Assembly (NCBI GenBank): GCA_027559495.1
Contig: JAMXSV010000016.1
Location: 620,001 to 684,000, forward strand
Source: Aurifilum marmelostoma
Lineage: Eukaryota > Ascomycota > Sordariomycetes > Diaporthales > Cryphonectriaceae
DNA length: 64,000 nt
Reading direction: 5' to 3'
A program made the position numbers and the translations under genes. How positions within the stretch are numbered: position 1 is the stretch's first letter; each line of letters opens with the position of its first letter. Of the stretch, positions 11,758 to 21,996 are shown piece after piece. A model generated the notes under the pieces. It was given only the letters and a program-made list of their open reading frames with translations, searched no databases and was not told the origin of the DNA.

Positions 11758-12732
11758 GCCTTGTAATATTTGAAGTCCACCTTTCCTTTTTTCTAAAAAA
11801 TAAAAATAAAAAAATCTGGCCACTTGGAAAAGAAAGGGGGATAGGGGTAGGCAAGCATGTTTCTGATTCTCTTCACGCGTTGCTGTTCCCGAGAGCGAGC
11901 CTCACAAAAGTCTCGGGCGCTCTGTAATCTATATTAAACTTCAGCCTCTCTAAACCTACGGATATGCTTAAAGCTCGGTCCTTTGATTATCATTTTTATG
12001 TACATAACAATCACGGAAGGCGCCTGCATGCGCAACTCACTGCCAGTGCATGAGATTTTTTCCCTTTCTTTTGAACTCAAACCGATGGCTTACCCTACCT
12101 CGGTGACCTTGGGCATTACGAGAAGCAAGCTAGCATTGGACTTAAAACAACAGGAGTAGTTGCAAGAAACTCAAAAATCTGAGACACAGGAAACTTGAGC
12201 ATTTATATGCCATATGACACCCCTGCCGAGGATGCTTGCCCAGCTGCCGATCATGCAATATCAAACGAACTTATACTCCGGCAAAGCCCGCGCGAGCTCC
12301 TGGGGAAAAGTGTCTTTTTCAAAGTCTCGTACCCGTATCTACTGTTCGAGAATAATCCGTTCTTTCACTCACAATTACGCGCTCCGGCAGGAATGGTTCA
12401 GTACATCTGGCAGAAGGATGGCAGTATCAGCTTGACTCGAAGCCAAACCTTGAAGCCACGAGCCTCGCCAAGGCCATCACAAGGGTGAACTCAAATTCTC
12501 AAACACAACGCATTAGACTGCGCATCTCCTATATACGATCATCTGATAATAATGAGCTTTGAGTGATCACCAGGTCGTCTGAACCCATCTATAAACAGCC
12601 TTACATCCGTCTTGGAGGGTTGAGCTCTAATTAAATCGCCAGTTGTCTTTTCTGGTTGCACCACTCTCATTATAATCCACCCCGCTGAGCCCAGGGTTTC
12701 CGTTCCTTCTTTTCTCCTAAACGATAGCAATC
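11758..12732. other. Intergenic with the promoter of the GH131 gene
   Basis: About 1 kb. The end nearest the lectin-like gene has an A-rich stretch (about 11796-11812) that may be its polyadenylation region. No gene of its own could be supported. Confidence 0.55.
12590..12595 (+). promoter_or_regulatory. TATA box of the GH131 gene
   Basis: TATAAA 143 bp before the ATG of the secreted GH131 enzyme. Confidence 0.4.
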
Positions 12733-13651
12733 ATGTTTCCCCAGTCCCTCTTTCAGCTCTTCTCCGCGCTGTCGCTGGCGGCGGCGCAAACCATCCAGTT
12801 CGATGGCCGTGTCCCCGCAGGGACGCAGCTCACCGCGTTCGACACCGACAATGGCATATTCGATCCGACCAACGTGTTCGGCCAGAACCTTACCTTCAGC
12901 AAGCTCCTGCAGCTACCTGCGGTGCAGCCGTCGTTATTTGACGACGGCACCGTCCCCGTCGAGGTCACCATCAGCGACCAGTCCATCTTCGCCCCCAGCC
13001 CGACCAATATCCAGACGGGCTTCCGCCGCGCCGAGCTGATCCCGGCCAGCAACGACGGCACAGACGCGTCCACGACCGGCGTCAAGACCCTCCACTTCAG
13101 CCTCATGAAGGATGCCGCCCGCCCGCTGAACCTCTCCCACGAGTACCAGCTCGTCTTCCTCGAGAGCAGCGACTTCAGCACCAACCAGTTCGTGCTCAAG
13201 ACCGGCACCGTGCTCGGCCAGACGGTCGCCGACCCGGACACGCTGATGCTCTTCTCCAACGTGAAGAACGCTTCGGTCTTGTTCAGCACCGCCTTCACTG
13301 CCGACGTGTTTCACAATTTCGGCTTGACCTTGGATTTTACCAACAAGTGAGTCGTCCAGCTATTCTCATCATGTGAGGTATAAAATTACCTGCTGACAAG
13401 AGTCGACGTGCAGCACGATCCAGGTCTTCTACTCTACCGGCGCAACGCCACTGGCACAGATGACTGGGGTGTTGCCGAACGATCTCAGTGGAAAGGGCCA
13501 GTTGCATGTCGGCCTGCTGAAAAAACCCGTGAACGGCGGGGCGGATATCACCACGAGCGGAGAGCAGCCTACAGAGATCGACGAAGGTATGATATTTAGT
13601 GGAATATTGGAAGAGGACAGTTCTGCAGGGGTCATCTCCAAGTCTCTTTGA
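12733..13651 (+). CDS. Secreted GH131 family beta-glucanase
   Basis: A 283-residue secreted glycoside hydrolase of family 131. The characterised member from Podospora anserina cleaves beta-1,3-, beta-1,4- and beta-1,6-glucans, so roles in plant cell wall or fungal wall glucan breakdown are likely. A signal peptide (FQLFSALSLAAAQ) precedes a domain with the family's recurrent blocks: FDGRVPAGTQLTAFDT, VFGQNLTFSKLLQLP, TGFRRAELIPAS, TGVKTLHFSLMKD, NLSHEYQLVFLES and NQFVLKTGT. Two exons, 12733-13346 and 13414-13651. Splicing joins TNNT to IQVFYSTGATPLAQ in frame and supplies the last beta-strands. There is no carbohydrate-binding module after the catalytic domain, unlike some GH131 enzymes that carry a CBM1. 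Confidence 0.92.
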
Positions 13652-13917
13652 GACGTCCTTTGCTGCCGCACTTGACCTGCGTGGATGGGCATGAACCATG
13701 GCTTGGCACAGGGCTGAGTAGTAACAAAGGGCTCGACTGGATGATACAAAAAAAGAAAAGTCTGTCTCCTCGTACACATTCGAGCAAGCCTGTGCATTCT
13801 TGCTACCTACACCGAAGAAGAGATGGGGGCGATTTGTGTATCGCCAGCATGTTCAAAATCCGTGTGCGTGTCTGAAATTGCAGTCAAGTCAATTTCAGCC
13901 TTTGACTTACTAAAGCT

Positions 13918-16086
13918 TTAGCCCTCTGTCAATACTCTGGTCCAATCAAACTTGCGCCACCTCTTTTTAAAGTCTTCTGTGCGTGGGTCACTCCTGTTCC
14001 ACCGGCCCTGCTTCTTGATATTGTCAGGCTCGCAGTCCAGCATGCCACCCAGAATCTCCCTCGCGAACAGATCGCCCCTGGGCCATCGGGACGAGTCCTC
14101 CACGATATGGCCTAGCCCGCCATCGATGGTGAACCAGGCATGGAAATAGGGCATCTCCTTCGCAATGCTTCGGCGGAAGGCAAGCTTTCCGAGCCCCTCT
14201 CTGGCCTTTTTGCCTGTGTCGATGATCTTCTTGTGCTGGGTCCACTCTTCGTCGCTCGTCAGCATAGACTCCCGGAAGAATGCGGGTGCGGTATCTCCGA
14301 GGTCCCAAGGGATGGGTACCGCAATGAGCGCAGCGTGGAGGTGTCGCTGAGGCGCGGCTGCGTTCTCGTAGAATACTACTTCTCGGCCTTGATCATGGTA
14401 TAACCGGGTGAGAGACTTCATAAAATTGCGGATCTCTTCCCACTCATCGTCGTCGCATTCGAGAAGGTTCGTCCGGTGACTGATGGGCACTACCACAGCA
14501 CCTCCTTCTGCGCCCTTGAGCTCGGGCTCGGTAGGGAGAGTAAGGTAGACGCGGGTCCCGAGTGCGATAACTGGCGCAATCGGGAGGTCTTGTGGCGGTT
14601 TTCGATCCTCATGGTGACATAAGGGACAGGTGTCGAGGATCTTGTTCATCTTCTGGTATTCGTTGACGGCCATGTTCTTTAGGTTGATCTCAGATTTGTG
14701 CACACGCTTGGCGAGTTTCTCGGCATTCTCGTCGAGATACTCCAAGTCGTCGTCGAACTTTGCGTCCTTGGCGATGCGCTCGGCCAGACGCATACCCTCG
14801 CCCCCACCTTGGCCGCGGGTCCGGCGCTCTTCCCGAAGCATGTCGTCGATGCTCATGTCTTCGTTTGCCTCAACGAGACCGCGCTCGCGGCCGCGCTTGT
14901 TGTCGATGGCCTTGACCTCGCCTCGCTGACCTGCAAGCATGCGATTATGCATGGCATCCAGCACCACGGCCTGGTCCGCGGTCGCCGTACCGTTGAAGTG
15001 CGCCAATGCCGCGTTGTACTCGGCCTCGAGCTTCTCGGCGTCTGGCGCCTTCCGCAGCTTGGCCTTCATGACCTGGGCTCGCATGCGGTTCAGAGCCGTC
15101 TGGTCCATGGGAGGCACAGCTTCTTGCATGATGGCGCCTTGCTCCGGCATCTCCTCGGAAGTGTTGAGATCCTCCTTGGACGTTGGACGCATCTTGGCCA
15201 TGCGCTCACGATATAGATCCCCAGTAGGCTTGTCAGCACCTTTATAGTCCTGCCCGTAAACATTTCTCCTGTCCATCTCAATCTTCTCTTCTCGAGCATC
15301 ATCAAACTCCTTCAGGCTTCCGTAGCGCTCCTCCGCCACATCCTCCACACGCCGCCCACTCTGTTCGGCTGTGTTGTAGACAGCTTTCAGCTTGATCATT
15401 CGCCATTGTGACCTGTCATCGCCAAAAGTGTAATCCACCTCCTTGGTCACTCCGTCAAGATCGGTCGCCGAGACACCGCTTGCTCCTCCCAGCCCCGTAT
15501 TCAGCTCTCGATGATGTATCACGCGCTCCGGCACCTGCTTTGGAGGCGGCGTCTTTTCTTTCTTGCTGCGATGAATATAGTCGATATCGACATCGCCCGT
15601 CATCCAAGCGTCACGAGTCAGAGCCTTGTTTTCGTCTCGGGCTCTCTCCTCATCTGGAAGAGGCAACTTCTCCTTGGTGTCTGTCGATTTGATGAAATCT
15701 GGCTCATCGTCTCCATCCTCATCTTGTTGTCTGTGTTTGCGGCGCTCCCTATGGCTCGAGTCCTCGTAATCGTGTCTCGAATGCCGCGATCTTTTATGTC
15801 GGTGGCCGTCTTCGTCCTCATGATCACCACGCGACCGGTGGTGTCCATACCTGTCATGGCCATCTCGCTCTCGATCTCGGTCATGGTCTTTGCGGCGGTC
15901 GATGTCTCTTGCCCGGTCTCTGTCTCGACGTTCCTCCCGATCGCCCCTCTCTGCTGACCTCTCGCGCCGATGGGCATGACGGTGCTTGTGCTTCTTCTCC
16001 TTTCTGTCGGCATGTTGCTGTTGCTGCTGCTCTCGCTCAGCTTTCTCAGCAGCAAGCTGCTTTTCGAATTCATCGAGCCCATCCAT
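13918..16086 (-). CDS. cwf19: CWF19-like spliceosomal protein (CwfJ family)
   Basis: A 722-residue single-exon protein. The first 160 residues are an Arg/Asp/His/Lys-rich low-complexity region (repeats of RD, RE and HR) typical of splicing factors. The C-terminal half holds the two CwfJ domains. The first contains the Cys/His cluster CPLCHHEDR and a HIT-like core with PISHRTNLLECDDDEWEEIRNF, ending in the QRHLHAALIAVPIP histidine motif. The second has EMPYFHAWFTIDGGLGHIVED and WPRGDLFAREILGGML. In yeasts and animals CWF19 proteins associate with the late or post-catalytic spliceosome and with lariat debranching. The gene faces NPA3 across a 392 bp interval. Confidence 0.93.
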   Translation of the reverse strand: MDGLDEFEKQLAAEKAEREQQQQQHADRKEKKHKHRHAHRRERSAERGDREERRDRDRARDIDRRKDHDRDRERDGHDRYGHHRSRGDHEDEDGHRHKRSRHSRHDYEDSSHRERRKHRQQDEDGDDEPDFIKSTDTKEKLPLPDEERARDENKALTRDAWMTGDVDIDYIHRSKKEKTPPPKQVPERVIHHRELNTGLGGASGVSATDLDGVTKEVDYTFGDDRSQWRMIKLKAVYNTAEQSGRRVEDVAEERYGSLKEFDDAREEKIEMDRRNVYGQDYKGADKPTGDLYRERMAKMRPTSKEDLNTSEEMPEQGAIMQEAVPPMDQTALNRMRAQVMKAKLRKAPDAEKLEAEYNAALAHFNGTATADQAVVLDAMHNRMLAGQRGEVKAIDNKRGRERGLVEANEDMSIDDMLREERRTRGQGGGEGMRLAERIAKDAKFDDDLEYLDENAEKLAKRVHKSEINLKNMAVNEYQKMNKILDTCPLCHHEDRKPPQDLPIAPVIALGTRVYLTLPTEPELKGAEGGAVVVPISHRTNLLECDDDEWEEIRNFMKSLTRLYHDQGREVVFYENAAAPQRHLHAALIAVPIPWDLGDTAPAFFRESMLTSDEEWTQHKKIIDTGKKAREGLGKLAFRRSIAKEMPYFHAWFTIDGGLGHIVEDSSRWPRGDLFAREILGGMLDCEPDNIKKQGRWNRSDPRTEDFKKRWRKFDWTRVLTEG

Positions 16087-16478
16087 TGTTGAGGGTTGAG
16101 ATGGTGGACAAGTTTCAGGGGACGGGCGCTGGCAGGCGTCGTGCAGTTGGTGCGGGAAGCTTTGCCTGGAGGGAACTGAGAACAGTAGCGACTATGTACA
16201 GTAGAGGCTGCCAGGTATGACGTGAGGGCCCTGTGAGGCTCTGCCTGAACCTGCCCCATGCCACCACCAGACTTCCACTTACAGGGTATTGTTAGCACAG
16301 CTAGCTCGCAGGGATCATCAACTATCGCCCGCCAGGCATACCGACCCACCACTGCTGATGAATAGCTGCTGCCCCGCCATCACTGCCTCCAACTTTTCAT
16401 GCGAGGCTCTACGCCCAGTGCGGCTCCGTCATCAACCCTTCATTTTCTCTTCACCACCATCACCACCAGAGATCTAAA
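16087..16478. promoter_or_regulatory. Bidirectional promoter between CWF19 and NPA3
   Basis: A 392 bp interval separates two divergent ATGs of nuclear housekeeping genes, so both promoters must lie here. CACCA-rich, pyrimidine-rich sequence precedes the plus-strand start. I see no TATA box on either side, which fits constitutive genes. Confidence 0.6.
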
Positions 16479-17690
16479 ATGGCGTCCTCTTCGGCTGCGC
16501 CTAGTACCGAACAGCCAGGGCAGGGCTCAGGCTCGGGCCAACAGCCCGTCTCGATTGTCTGTGTGGGCATGGCAGGCTCCGGCAAGACGACCTTCATGCA
16601 GCGTATTAACGCCCACCTGCACGCGAAGAAGGATCCTCCCTACGTGATCAACCTCGACCCGGCGGTATTGAACGTACCATTTGACAGCAACATCGACATC
16701 CGCGACTCGGTCAACTACAAGGAAGTCATGAAGCAATACAATCTCGGGCCGAACGGCGGCATCCTGACCTCGCTCAACCTCTTCGCGACCAAGGTCGACC
16801 AGATCCTGGGCCTGCTGGAGAAGCGCACCCAGCCCGCCGCCGCCGGTGATGCCGAGAGCTCGGCGCGCAAGCCCATCAACAACATACTTGTCGACACGCC
16901 GGGCCAGATAGAGGTCTTTGTGTGGTCCGCCTCGGGCACCATTCTTCTCGAGTCCCTCGCCTCATCGTTCCCTACAGTTATCGCCTACATCATCGACACG
17001 CCGCGCACGAGCTCGACCTCCACTTTCATGAGCAACATGCTGTACGCGTGCAGTATCCTGTACAAGACGAAGCTGCCCATGATCCTGGTGTTCAACAAGA
17101 CGGACGTCAAGGACGCCAGCTTCGCCAAGGAGTGGATGACGGATTTCGAGGCGTTCCAGGCGGCGCTTCAGGAGGACGAGAACCGGAATGCGTTCGGCGG
17201 TGTCGAGGGCGAGGGAAGCGGAAGTGGATACATGGGCAGCCTGCTGAACAGCATGAGCCTAATGCTGGAGGAGTTCTACGCGCACCTGAGCGTCGTCGGC
17301 GTGAGCAGCATGACGGGACAGGGCGTGGATGAGTTCTTCGAGGCGGTGGCAGAGAAGGCCGAGGAGTTCAAGAGAGACTATCAGCCAGAGCTAGACAGGA
17401 AGCGCAAGGAGAGGGATGACGCGAAGAGGACGGCCCGAGAGAAAGAGCTGGACAAAATGATGAAGGGCATGTCTATGAGCGGGCTTGCGCAAGGCCAGCC
17501 ATCAGGACACGGCAAGGACAAAGATGGTGATGTCGACGTTATTAGCGACCCGGAATCGGATGACTTCGACGACGACGAGATGGACCGTGACGGTCTGCAG
17601 GCACGATACGAGGCGGCGATGCATGAAGGTGAGGGCACCCTCCCCCAGGAGGCCAGCTTTGCCAAGTACCTCCACACACAGAAGAGGTAG
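16479..17690 (+). CDS. npa3: GPN-loop GTPase 1 (Npa3)
   Basis: A 403-residue single-exon GTPase of the GPN family. Npa3/GPN1 is essential in yeast and needed for assembly and nuclear import of RNA polymerase II. Visible motifs are the P-loop GMAGSGKTT (residues 30-38), the diagnostic GPN loop in NLGPNGGILTSLNLFATK, the switch region DTPGQIEVF, and the guanine-specificity motif FNKTD. The C-terminal 100 residues are charged (RKRKERDDAKRTAREKE) and then acidic (DPESDDFDDDEMD), as in other GPN1 proteins. The length matches the family. RPB12, another subunit of all nuclear RNA polymerases, is the next gene. Confidence 0.95.
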   Translation: MASSSAAPSTEQPGQGSGSGQQPVSIVCVGMAGSGKTTFMQRINAHLHAKKDPPYVINLDPAVLNVPFDSNIDIRDSVNYKEVMKQYNLGPNGGILTSLNLFATKVDQILGLLEKRTQPAAAGDAESSARKPINNILVDTPGQIEVFVWSASGTILLESLASSFPTVIAYIIDTPRTSSTSTFMSNMLYACSILYKTKLPMILVFNKTDVKDASFAKEWMTDFEAFQAALQEDENRNAFGGVEGEGSGSGYMGSLLNSMSLMLEEFYAHLSVVGVSSMTGQGVDEFFEAVAEKAEEFKRDYQPELDRKRKERDDAKRTAREKELDKMMKGMSMSGLAQGQPSGHGKDKDGDVDVISDPESDDFDDDEMDRDGLQARYEAAMHEGEGTLPQEASFAKYLHTQKR

Positions 17691-18159
17691 GCCCGGCAAT
17701 TTTGTTTTTCATATCGTGCGGGCGTTGCAACGATAGTCTGGGCTCAAAGGAATTTGTTGGGGATCAAGATTGCATCTGGGAATGGTTGAACAAGGGCACA
17801 AAAAAGGACTGAATTTTCCCACGATTTCATGGAGTTCCGGTTCGGGATCGTGATACCATCAAAACAAGTTTATAGGAAATTGATTTTATGCAAGCCTCTT
17901 GCTCCTGAACTCCATCCTGACCGTGCTGTTCCTTCTTTTGTGGTGCCGGTATCGATCGTTCCAAGCGGTCCACCGAACATGAGTCTCTTTTGGCCGCGAA
18001 TACATTGATCAACGTAATAACGATGGCTGACAATGAGTCGCAAGCCTCTCACATAGCAGATAATCTCGCATGTCCGTCCCATCAAGCGCCAACCTGAAGA
18101 CGGACCCGTCACAAGGTCGTGCTTCGTCGCAACTCGTAATCTCTCTCGTCACCGCTCCA
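17691..18159. other. Convergent intergenic interval
   Basis: The 469 bp between the stops of NPA3 and RPB12; it should hold both terminators. No gene seen. Confidence 0.6.
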
Positions 18160-18508
18160 TCACCGCGCCTCGAACTGGATCATTCTGAATGCACACAAGA
18201 CCACATTAGCGCCAAGGCTCTCCTCTCTATCAACCGATCTTGCACCTTAGGCTCTTTCATTCAACTGACCTCTTTGTCCTCTCCTTGTAGAGCACGCGGC
18301 AGCCGCAGTCGAGGCACTGCACTGGCTGGGACTTCTTCAGCTGGTTGGGCGTGCCGCAGTCGCCGCACATGTACCGGATGAGAGGCTCGTTGGCGTTTTC
18401 GGAGGTGTTGGCTGCGCCGCCGGCTGAGAAGCTGGTCTGTCGCTGTTGGCCGACGCCGAAGTCGAAGGGGCTCGTGCCGGTGGGGACTTGGTAGCCCTCG
18501 CGAGACAT
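18160..18508 (-). CDS. rpb12: RNA polymerase I/II/III shared subunit RPABC4 (Rpb12), with a 25-nt last exon
   Basis: An 87-residue protein. The zinc ribbon YMCGDCG...CLDCGCR (two CxxC pairs) and the following Arg/Lys-rich stretch identify Rpb12, the small zinc subunit shared by RNA polymerases I, II and III. The N-terminal 45 residues are a Ser/Gly/Gln-rich extension, common in moulds. Exon 1 is 18508-18270 and ends inside ERTKR at a gtcagt donor. Reading on gives only SVE and a stop, losing the conserved C-terminus. The true last exon, 18184-18160, is 25 nt and encodes MIQFEAR after a ttcag acceptor, restoring the family's invariant end. The start ATG is the one giving MSREGYQ; an upstream frame extension is not supported. 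Confidence 0.93.
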
Positions 18509-19173
18509 GTTGTGCTTTTTGAGAGGGTGGGGAACAACGTCGAATGTATGGGTTGACGAGATTTGTATTGGTTGACTTGAATGGCGGGCCGGCGGAGGGG
18601 AGTGCGAGTTGTGGGTTGTGGTATCGTTGGTGATGGAGGGGGAGTAAGTGCAAAGCAAGTCGCAGGCAGGCGTGGCAGGCTGTCGCAAGTCAAACTTCAA
18701 CTGCGGTTGCTAACCTGAAAAAATTAGGCGGTGTAGTGGACTGATGGCAGAACTTTTGTTGCTAAGTAGCGCGTACTACGAACTGTATGGCTTGATAAGC
18801 ACCAGGGGTCCGGGGTCATCATTCAGTGACACCACCCTACTGTAGCCGAGGTACAGCGGTACAGCTATACTGCATATTTCAGTAGCATGTAGTGCTACCA
18901 CACCGGGTAGCCAGTACTCACCTGTACCTGGTCAACGCCAACGCCACGACCACAATCATAAGAGGAATATCCCTCTTCATTGTATACTCAACACCGCCCA
19001 CCTCGAGCTGAGCTGGATTGGGCCATTGCCATTGATAAACTGATTACCTGTGTACTCTGGTATCGTCTCTCCTTCAACGTCCTACTGAAGACCTGAGTTC
19101 AATCCGGGTCCAGGGCCATCGGTCGGACGGCCAGCATTGACAGGCCTGCGGACCCTCCAACGAGTGAAAGAAT
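18509..19173. other. Divergent promoter region between RPB12 and the HIT gene
   Basis: A 665 bp interval between two divergent ATGs. It holds short GTAC and TAGC-rich sequences near 18840-18930. No gene of its own seen. Confidence 0.55.
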
Positions 19174-19806
19174 ATGGCGCCTCAAGTACCAGACAAGAAC
19201 ACCTTTGACGATGGCCAACCTTCAGGACACGAGGTATCTGGACACAGCAACGAGAAGTGCCCCTTCTGCCGGATAGCCACCCTCTATGCGCCCTACAATC
19301 CAGCCTGTCCACCACCGTCCTCCTCCGAAACTCTCTCTCCTGAGCTCACCTCGCCCGGCCCAGAGACCTACGTTCTTCTGTCTACCCCAATGGTGGTGGC
19401 TTTTCTCGACATCATGCCCCTTTCCCGTGGCCATCTCCTCGTCTGCACGCGGCGGCATGTGCCCAAGCTCACAGGCACAACCCCAGTCGAGGCCCGCGAG
19501 CTGGGTTACTACGTGCGCGTGCTCTCCGCTGCTGTGGGCCGTGCCACGGGCGTGGACGACTGGAACGTCGTTCAGAACAACGGCGCTGCCGCGGCGCAGG
19601 TGGTTCCGCATATGCACTACCACATCATCCCGCGTCCCGAGATCAGAGCCCAGGGCCGTTGGAGTGAAAAGTTTACCATGTTCGGTCGGGGCCAGCGGGA
19701 GGATTTGGAACCTGAAGACGGCGAGAAACTGGCGCAGAGGGTGCGAGAGGAGGTCGTGAGGATATTGCAGCAGGATGAGCAGTCTGATCCCAGACATAAG
19801 CTGTGA
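19174..19806 (+). CDS. HIT-family nucleotide hydrolase (Hnt1/HINT-like)
   Basis: A 210-residue single-exon histidine-triad protein. The core runs from CPFCRIA near residue 30 through VVAFLDIMPLSRGHLLVCTRRH, a WNVVQNNGAAAAQVVPHMHYHIIPR block containing the HxHxH triad, and a charged C-terminal helix. Family members of the HINT branch (yeast Hnt1) hydrolyse nucleoside phosphoramidates such as AMP-lysine and AMP-NH2. The insert PACPPPSSSETLSPELTSPG between the Cys motif and the core strands is a mould-type loop. The CxxC at the N-terminus suggests partial zinc binding, as in HINT1 homologues. Could alternatively be an Aprataxin- or FHIT-type enzyme, but the QNNG and spacing of the triad favour HINT. 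Confidence 0.87.
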   Translation: MAPQVPDKNTFDDGQPSGHEVSGHSNEKCPFCRIATLYAPYNPACPPPSSSETLSPELTSPGPETYVLLSTPMVVAFLDIMPLSRGHLLVCTRRHVPKLTGTTPVEARELGYYVRVLSAAVGRATGVDDWNVVQNNGAAAAQVVPHMHYHIIPRPEIRAQGRWSEKFTMFGRGQREDLEPEDGEKLAQRVREEVVRILQQDEQSDPRHKL

Positions 19807-20454
19807 GGGTCTCTACGGCAAGGCGGTATGCAAATATTATGGGTCGCATTAGTGATCAAGGAGTGGGCTGTTACTCATGCGTAATCTCTAGATGATTACA
19901 GATGAGTTCTCGCCACACTTGCTCAGCAGATGGACGCGATTTTTCTTGCGTACGTTGCCTGTGGATCTCGACGTCTCCGAGTTGATCTTGACAGGAGTGT
20001 CTGCTGCGCTGCAAGCCCCAGCAGAAGGATTCAGCGTCGGCGCTGGTCAACAAGATTAGGGGTGCCAGTCCACTTTTCGAGACAGCCTTATTGGAGCCTT
20101 GTCTCAGCTGCTGGTGATCTCGTCAGCTTCATACCATGGCAGTGCACCGCTACTACTAATACCAGGAGCTGCCTGAAATGAGTTTACCGCCGACTACCGA
20201 TGCAGCAATTTTCTCAGATGGAGGCAGGAAGGATCGCGGGTTCGGTTTCGCATAGGATCTTTCACTTGGTGGCATCATGGTGGATATATCTTCGTGTTTC
20301 TGCACGTCACAGTACTCCTGATGAACAGCCGTGCAGACTGCATCAGCCAGCACCAGCCATATCACTCCGCGCCCGCCTTACCCATCTGCACGACGCCTTC
20401 TAGGGCTTCCCACGTACCGAAATTTGACCAGCTCTCAACGCCACTCATATCATC
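19807..20454. other. Intergenic, promoter of the GH43 gene
   Basis: About 650 bp with no supportable gene. No TATA box is obvious before the GH43 ATG. Confidence 0.55.
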
Positions 20455-21609
20455 ATGAGATTCTCAATCGTTGGTCTTCTTGAGGCCACGGGCATTCTTT
20501 GCCAGGGCGCTTTGCATGTCAACGCGGCTTCGAGTGGCTATCCCAATCCAGAGCCCATGAGTGGAACGATTCCAAACAACGCCAATCTGACTCTTGACCC
20601 GTCTCTGATCCGGCGCGAAAGTGATGGGAAGCTATTCCTATACACGACCGGCATTGGGACAGATAAAAACCATGGAGGCTTCGTATGGACGTCAGACTCG
20701 CTCTACGGCCCGTGGACGCAGAGCGAGAAGGCCGCGATCCAAGAATGGTGTGGTGCACCCAATCTGTATGAGAAGGACGGCCTCTGGTATCTTTTTTATG
20801 CGCAACCCTTCTACGACTGGCCATCTCTCGGGTACACAAACCCGAATGCCTCGGTTAGCTCACACAATCGTGCCATCTACGTACGCAACTCGACAACGCT
20901 TGAGGCGATGTCGTGGGGAGATGAGCTAAACGGCACGCGGCTGTTGATCGATTGGTCGCAGGACTATAACCAGCTGGACATATCGGTCATCCTTACGCAG
21001 GAAGGAGAATACCTCGCGTCGTTTGGGTCCTACCAAGCAGGCCTGTACCAGATCCCTCTGGCATCCACCTTAGATGCAGTTATCAACGGGTCTGGAGCGA
21101 CGAATTTCAACCACAACGGGAATAACATCAACCATCTTGCCGAGAATTTCACGTGGATCTCAGACCCCACAAGGGATGTGGACCTCATCGAGGCGTCCTT
21201 CCAGTTCTATTGGAGCGACTACTACTACCTGTTCTTCTCCTCGGGCCATGCTCAGGCGGTGGAGGTCAACTCGGCCCGGGCGTGGTCCTCTGCTGGAGAC
21301 GTGTACAAGGTGATGGTCTGCCGCTCCCAGACAGCCACGGGTCCATTTGTCGATCAGAGTGGACAGTCTTGTCTGCAGAGCGGTGGCACGGAGATTCTGG
21401 CCACGCACGACCTCATTTGGGCGCCTGGTGGTCAGGGCGTCATGAATGATACGGAGGCCGGCGGTCCGATCATCTACTATCACTATGTACCACGGACGTC
21501 AGCGGATGAGCCTCCTGTTGGCGGTGGTTACCGGTTCGGGTGGAACAAACTCGACTTTTCCAGCGGCTGGCCCGTCGTGCTGGCTCCATCCTCGGACACA
21601 CAAGTGTAA
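20455..21609 (+). CDS. Secreted GH43 arabinanase/arabinosidase-like enzyme
   Basis: A 384-residue single-exon secreted glycoside hydrolase of family 43. A signal peptide ends near VNAASS. The five-bladed propeller carries the three acidic residues expected: the base Asp in NLTLDPSLIRR (near residue 48), the pKa-tuning Asp in NQLDISV and the acid Glu in DLIEASFQFYW. Family members cut alpha-1,5-arabinan or release arabinose or xylose, so the likely substrate is plant pectin side chains. The residues beside the catalytic Asps are unusual: LDP rather than the common HDP, and LDIS rather than IDPS. Several NxS/T sequons fit a secreted glycoprotein. The exact GH43 subfamily and activity cannot be set from the sequence alone. 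Confidence 0.88.
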   Translation: MRFSIVGLLEATGILCQGALHVNAASSGYPNPEPMSGTIPNNANLTLDPSLIRRESDGKLFLYTTGIGTDKNHGGFVWTSDSLYGPWTQSEKAAIQEWCGAPNLYEKDGLWYLFYAQPFYDWPSLGYTNPNASVSSHNRAIYVRNSTTLEAMSWGDELNGTRLLIDWSQDYNQLDISVILTQEGEYLASFGSYQAGLYQIPLASTLDAVINGSGATNFNHNGNNINHLAENFTWISDPTRDVDLIEASFQFYWSDYYYLFFSSGHAQAVEVNSARAWSSAGDVYKVMVCRSQTATGPFVDQSGQSCLQSGGTEILATHDLIWAPGGQGVMNDTEAGGPIIYYHYVPRTSADEPPVGGGYRFGWNKLDFSSGWPVVLAPSSDTQV

Positions 21610-21996
21610 GCGCTGAAACACTTGGCACAACCTAGACGTCGCCGAATAATACAGCATCAACAGGCATCACGGCGGCATCTGTGACTCTCTCCAAATGGTC
21701 GTATAGATTCTTGAAGACAGTGCCGCTGCTGCAGCATCACTGCTCAATCATATCCATTTGCATAGTATGGTGGGTATAAAAATAAGACGTGGCTGGCTTA
21801 GGTATATTCATGTGAATATTCAGTCATCAGGCTAGATACCTTCTTTTATGATTATATAATTTTTCTTTCTTGAATTTTACTTCCTGCCTATCTTTAAGCT
21901 GTCTGTGAAGGGCGTGACACCATTATATATATACCATACGCTTGTCTTCCTTTTTGCCCTTTTCCCTTCTAGTATTGTACCTAGACCCCCTCTGCT
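21610..21996. other. Convergent intergenic interval
   Basis: The 387 bp between the stops of the GH43 and aldo-keto reductase genes. It is AT-rich (TATATATA near 21930) and probably carries both 3' ends. No gene seen. Confidence 0.6.
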
